A stretch of DNA of 64,000 bases from Flavobacteriia bacterium (lineage in GTDB: Bacteria; Bacteroidota; Bacteroidia; Flavobacteriales_D; Crocinitomicaceae): assembly GCA_016183815.1 (NCBI GenBank), contig JACPDW010000010.1:186001-250000 (forward strand), read 5' to 3'. The notes beneath the pieces are model-generated. The model was given only the letters and a program-made list of their open reading frames with translations, had not been told where the DNA came from and ran no database searches. Shown one piece after another: positions 60,269 to 64,000 of this stretch. Within the stretch, counting starts at the first letter, position 1. Every line of letters begins with the position of its first letter. A program made the position numbers and the translations under genes.

Positions 60269-62749
60269 CTATTTGTTTTCAAATTCTTTAATATTAATTA
60301 CAGTATCGTAAAGTCCAATTTTGTCTTCAGGGTGTTTATTTATTCCTGTGTATGATAAACTAGCATCTTCATATCGTTTGAATTTATATACAGCATCGTT
60401 CATTAATGCACTATTGAATACTCCAAGACTAACTAATAATTCAAAATCTTGAACATTCAAACCTGTAACTTTTTTAAATAATGCTGGTTCTAATTGTGTG
60501 ATAACATCTTTTAAACTTCGTTCTCTATAATCTGTTAGATACATGAAAACTGGTATGCGAGTTGCAAACTTGATTAATTTTTCTTGTATTTGTTTTCTTA
60601 AACTTTTATATTCTTTTTCTTCGTCTGTTAATTCTTTTTTCTCTTGTCTTGTTAATTCCTTTTCATTTGCCTCTGCCTTTGCTTTTTTAATGGATTCTGA
60701 CTTATTAATAATGGTTTCTATATCTTGGTTCAAATTTCTAAAGCCTTCAATGTTTGCCAATGCTTGCATGGCTTCCTGATTGTCCATTAATCTTTGAAGT
60801 GTGAAATTATCTACATTCACTAATAATGCACTTTCCCATCTTCTTGCCAATAAGGTAGCGGTTGTGCCACTCATTGCAATATCTAAAATCCCTGCTGCAT
60901 CAATTTCTTTCATTGAGCTACCATCGTATGCTAAAACTGGTAAAAAGTTAATAAATTCTTCAACTTTCTTTTCGGGATTACTTTCTCCTACATTTAGTCT
61001 ACAACTGTAATCTGCTATTTGACGTAATGCTCTATCTGGTGCGAAATCAAAAACATAACATTCATGCTTAATAATTTCTTCTCGGTTTGGTGCAGTTTTG
61101 TCAGGGTTTTTAACTGTCCAAGGTGTTTGTACTCTAAATGCTGCTTGAAAGTAAGTTTCAGGACTTGATGAATTTCGTAACATAAAAATACCCGTCCAAG
61201 GTTTCACTGAAACTCCTGTTGTTAATTTACCACATGAAAGCGTAATTGTTTTGGTTAGCAATGGGTTACCTAATGCTTTTTCAACTGGTTTTAATGCTTC
61301 AACACCAATACCAGCACCTGTACCTGCACTTACCACCACATCATAATCGTGGTAAAATTTGTTTTGTTTTTGATCTATTAGATTTTTCATTGCATGACAT
61401 GATGCAACGGTTGGTAAAAACCAAAATGTATGTTGCAACACATTTAATAAACGAGTGTCTGAATAAGGCATAGGTGGTTTTTTTGCACCCATTTTTAAAT
61501 TATCAATGGTTGTTTCAGACAAATTACCTCTAATTAAATCTAACCATTTTTGTACGTATTCTTCATACTTAAATTTTGCTTTATTTCCTTCCCCATCAGC
61601 TGAAAAAAAGACGTTTAAATCAAATTCATTAAATTCTCCTTTCATAGCGACTTCTATGATGGTGTCTGGCATTTGATAGGTGAGCATAACCATTCTTGGC
61701 AATGATGAATAGGGATTATCTCCACCTTTCCATTCTGCCTTTGCTCGTTGTTCGTCTGAATATGTCCAGTTGAAAATTTGCTCTTCTATAAATTCTCCCG
61801 ATGATATTGCCCTAAAAGGTGTGCCCGATAAATATAAGTAATGGTTTGTTGTGATTGGCATATTACTTTCATCAAAATAATCAATACCTACACCTTCCCC
61901 AAACTGTTGTTCTTTAGCACTTTCTGCTTCAAATAATTCTTTTGCATTTTCACGCCAAGCACCGTAATGGTATTCATCAAAAATAATGCAGTCCCAATTT
62001 GTTGCATGAACCCATTCGTTTTTAGATTTTATACCTCCAGCGGAATTTGTTCCTAATAAATCTTGAAACGAACCGAAAAAGACAAATGGTTTTGTGGTAT
62101 CTATTGTTTCATAACTCAAATCTTCTTCTTTATTCGACACAAATTGCCATCCAGCAAAATCAATATGGGATTCTAAGTCTTCTTTCCAAGCACTTTGAAC
62201 AGCAGGTTTAAATGTTAAAACCAATAGTTTAGACCAACCCATTTTTTTCGCCAATTGGTAGCTTGTAAATGTTTTACCAAAACGCATTTTTGCGTTCCAT
62301 AGAAAATGAGGGATTTGATTTTTATTCTCTTTTTTAGAACTTAAAAAATATGCTTCTGTTTTTATAATAGCATCTGTTTGTTCGGGACGTAATCCAAAAT
62401 CTAAGGTACGCTTATCCTCATTTACAACACCTGTTTTGATTTCAAGAATACACGCTTTTAACTCATTTAGTGAGCATTCGAACCATTCTCCATTGATGTG
62501 TTTTACTTTTTTCGAAATTAACAGTCTATGTATGTCTTTATCTGTAAATAAAGTGCCATTATTGCGCATAGCCAATTCTTCCAGTATGATTTCATAACTC
62601 ATAGTAGGCAGTTTTACAGGGTATTGTTCTGCAACTCTTTCCTCTGCTGTTTTAGTTGTGTAGCCAACTTTAATGCAATTAGGATAGCGTGTATCTGTAT
62701 ATGCATATACTTTTGGGATACTTTTTTCTGGAAAATAATTTTTACTCAT
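60269..62749 (-). CDS. GIY-YIG (T5orf172-like) nuclease fused to a DEAD/DEAH helicase
   Basis: An 826-residue protein. Residues 10-105 resemble GIY-YIG domains of the T5orf172/MUG113 kind: KVYAYTDTRY, CIKVGYTTKTAEERVAEQY with the catalytic Arg, and GEWFECS with the metal-binding Glu. Residues 120-600 are a superfamily 2 helicase: LRPEQTDAI, NAKMRFGKTFTSYQLAKKMG (Walker A-like), IIFDEYHYGAW (motif II DEYH), SGTPFRA (motif III) and FQAAFRVQTPW (motif VI). The rest is helical. The layout resembles restriction-type defence proteins. It follows a Fic gene across an operator-rich gap; a methyltransferase might lie beyond the right edge. Confidence 0.8.
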   Translation of the reverse strand: MSKNYFPEKSIPKVYAYTDTRYPNCIKVGYTTKTAEERVAEQYPVKLPTMSYEIILEELAMRNNGTLFTDKDIHRLLISKKVKHINGEWFECSLNELKACILEIKTGVVNEDKRTLDFGLRPEQTDAIIKTEAYFLSSKKENKNQIPHFLWNAKMRFGKTFTSYQLAKKMGWSKLLVLTFKPAVQSAWKEDLESHIDFAGWQFVSNKEEDLSYETIDTTKPFVFFGSFQDLLGTNSAGGIKSKNEWVHATNWDCIIFDEYHYGAWRENAKELFEAESAKEQQFGEGVGIDYFDESNMPITTNHYLYLSGTPFRAISSGEFIEEQIFNWTYSDEQRAKAEWKGGDNPYSSLPRMVMLTYQMPDTIIEVAMKGEFNEFDLNVFFSADGEGNKAKFKYEEYVQKWLDLIRGNLSETTIDNLKMGAKKPPMPYSDTRLLNVLQHTFWFLPTVASCHAMKNLIDQKQNKFYHDYDVVVSAGTGAGIGVEALKPVEKALGNPLLTKTITLSCGKLTTGVSVKPWTGIFMLRNSSSPETYFQAAFRVQTPWTVKNPDKTAPNREEIIKHECYVFDFAPDRALRQIADYSCRLNVGESNPEKKVEEFINFLPVLAYDGSSMKEIDAAGILDIAMSGTTATLLARRWESALLVNVDNFTLQRLMDNQEAMQALANIEGFRNLNQDIETIINKSESIKKAKAEANEKELTRQEKKELTDEEKEYKSLRKQIQEKLIKFATRIPVFMYLTDYRERSLKDVITQLEPALFKKVTGLNVQDFELLVSLGVFNSALMNDAVYKFKRYEDASLSYTGINKHPEDKIGLYDTVINIKEFENK

Positions 62750-62865
62750 AGCGTTTAGGATTTACTTTGCAAATAAAAACAAATTGTTTTTCAATTGTTT
62801 ACGTTCATTTATGTTTTCCTTTGCAAATAAAAAAACTGTTTTAAATTTTGTTACTATTTTAATCA

Positions 62866-62993
62866 TGTCGAAAAAATACAGAAAAATCGACACAATGAAT
62901 ATGTCATGTCGATTGAAACGACATTTACTATTTATATGTCGAAAAAAATGAAAAAAATCGACACATTTAATTGATGTGTTTATTGTATCGACA
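62866..62993. promoter_or_regulatory. Array of seven TGTCGA/TCGACA half-sites
   Basis: TGTCGA at 62866, 62907 and 62937; TCGACA at 62887, 62958 and 62988; ACGACA at 62918. They form three inverted pairs (spans of 27, 17 and 27 bp) and one single site in 128 bp between the Fic and GIY-YIG/helicase genes. The order suits a dimeric repressor controlling the helicase promoter. Confidence 0.65.
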
Positions 62994-63017
62994 TATATTT
63001 TTTGATTGATTTTCATC

Positions 63018-64000
63018 TTATTTTGATAATATATCAATTAATTTGTGGTTAATGAAATAAACTTCTCTTCCTATTTTGATGGGCTGTAACCAACCTAAAT
63101 TTTCAATTTTTTTCAAGTATTCAGATGCAGTTTGACGCTTTGCAATTCCTGCTTGTTCTAATATGCTAATTTTAATGTAAGGGTTACTAAACAGCAAATC
63201 AACTAATTCTTTTGAAAAGGATGCTTTAAATTCCGATTTTATAGCTATTTCGGCCTGTTGTTTTAAAAGCAATATGGCATTTATTTTTTCTAGGGTCATT
63301 TTTGAAGTTTCTGCTACACCATTCACAACAAACAAAACCCATTCTTCCCAATTATTTTCTTCTGTAATAGACTTTAATAAACGGTAGTAATCGGATTTGT
63401 TTTGAATGATGTAATGACTTAAATACAAAACAGGCAAACCTAATAGCTCTTGTTGAATGAGATATAACACATTTAAAATTCTACCTGTACGACCGTTACC
63501 ATCGCTAAAAGGGTGAATGGCTTCGAACTGATAATGAATTAGCGCCATTTTTATCAATGGGTCTAAATCTGAAAAAACATCATCATTGATGAAAACTTCT
63601 AATTTGGCAAGTTTTTCTCTTATGGTGTTTTCTCCTTCTGGCGGTGTATAAACAACTGTATTGTTGGTAGGGTTGGCTAATTTAGTACCTGAATTTTTAC
63701 GAATATTGTCTGATGTATTTCTCAAACGTTGCATAATACCTACCAACAAGTTAGTTGATATTATTTTTGTTTTAGTCAATTCTTCTATGCCCCAATACAT
63801 TGCTTGACGGTATTGAAGTACTTCTTTGGCTGCTTGATTTTTTACAGCATCACCCATTAAAGTTGCTTTGTATAACTCATCTTGAGTAGTGACAATATTC
63901 TCAATTGCATTAGACTCCTTACTTTCTTGCAAAACAATGGTGTTTAAAAGCATTTCAGGATTTGGTAATGTTTGACAATACCCTTTTAATTCTGCCAATA
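63018..64000 (-). CDS. Fic family AMP-transferase (5' end beyond the window)
   Basis: About 326 residues of a Fic protein, entering from the right edge with roughly 40 residues missing. QESKESNAIENIVTT holds the inhibitory helix motif (S-x3-E-N) found N-terminal of class II Fic enzymes. The active site is HPFSDGNGRTGR, preceded by ALIHYQFEAI. A C-terminal winged-helix segment (ISILEQAGIAKRQTASEYLK then GREVYFINHKL) is the usual DNA-binding end, so it may bind the TGTCGA array next to its stop. Fic proteins modify targets by AMPylation. No start codon is visible. Confidence 0.9.
   Translation of the reverse strand, partial: LAELKGYCQTLPNPEMLLNTIVLQESKESNAIENIVTTQDELYKATLMGDAVKNQAAKEVLQYRQAMYWGIEELTKTKIISTNLLVGIMQRLRNTSDNIRKNSGTKLANPTNNTVVYTPPEGENTIREKLAKLEVFINDDVFSDLDPLIKMALIHYQFEAIHPFSDGNGRTGRILNVLYLIQQELLGLPVLYLSHYIIQNKSDYYRLLKSITEENNWEEWVLFVVNGVAETSKMTLEKINAILLLKQQAEIAIKSEFKASFSKELVDLLFSNPYIKISILEQAGIAKRQTASEYLKKIENLGWLQPIKIGREVYFINHKLIDILSK

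Noticed and set aside
62762-63037. 91-codon minus-strand ORF between Fic and the helicase
   Set aside because: It is composed of the TGTCGA operator array and AT-rich repeats, with a composition unlike a protein and no family features.

Overview
The window looks like a chromosome segment of a low-GC (about 30% by eye) member of Bacteroidota, probably a Flavobacteriales relative. The evidence is Por secretion system (T9SS) cargo with type A and type B C-terminal sorting domains, a PorP/SprF protein, a YfhO-family membrane protein, a flexirubin-type tyrosine ammonia-lyase, weak or absent Shine-Dalgarno sites, and repeated use of the Bacteroidota -7 promoter element TAnnTTTG, often only a few bases before the start codon.

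Layout. 1-6.2 kb: YraN-family nuclease (partial), a HisKA_2-type sensor kinase, a YfhO protein and a HARE-HTH protein. 6.2-14.4 kb is an accessory patch full of wreckage. It holds two toxin-antitoxin-like pairs (DUF2442/DUF4160 intact, YoeB broken), remnants of DUF4160, RelE and HTH genes, orphan T9SS sorting tails, duplicated terminator+promoter modules, a 182-bp near-perfect duplication, a polyvalent-type kinase, a P-loop protein, a T9SS beta-propeller protein, and an approximately 81-bp palindromic repeat that brackets a GxxExxY nuclease gene. 14.7-25.9 kb is housekeeping and envelope: gpmI, a glycosyltransferase, a GH20 hexosaminidase, a four-gene minus-strand operon of secreted or outer-membrane haem proteins, 5-formyl-THF cyclo-ligase, small lipoproteins and mnmE. 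25.9-27.4 kb is a 1.5-kb island remnant between two copies of the last 48 bp of mnmE; it carries a HipB-like regulator, a hipA stub and a ParE-type toxin-antitoxin pair. 27.4-39 kb: groEL/groES, T9SS cargo, PorP/SprF with a type-B-sorted partner, and a 1853-residue barrel plus Ig-repeat protein.

39.1-43.7 kb is a compact tyrosine ammonia-lyase, FabG, ketosynthase, ACP and acyltransferase cluster, probably making an aryl-capped acyl product related to flexirubin or aryl polyene. 43.8-52.9 kb is a minus-strand anaerobic/nitrogen-oxide block: Crp/Fnr regulator, MoaA, hemerythrin-like protein, an MbnP/MbnH-like pair, a porin and two NarK-type transporters, one fused to a universal stress domain. 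The same inverted repeat, ATGAT-N4-ATCAT, lies upstream of the hemerythrin and narK operons, suggesting shared FNR-like control. No nitrate reductase is visible here.

53.9-59.9 kb: panD, a flippase-like membrane protein, a heptose-phosphate adenylyltransferase and a 1358-residue secreted protein. 60-64 kb: a repeat-rich spacer, then a GIY-YIG/helicase fusion downstream of a Fic protein that runs off the right edge. The DNA between them carries seven TGTCGA/TCGACA half-sites, a likely operator array. Several pseudogenes shift frame in short homopolymers, so a few may be assembly errors.
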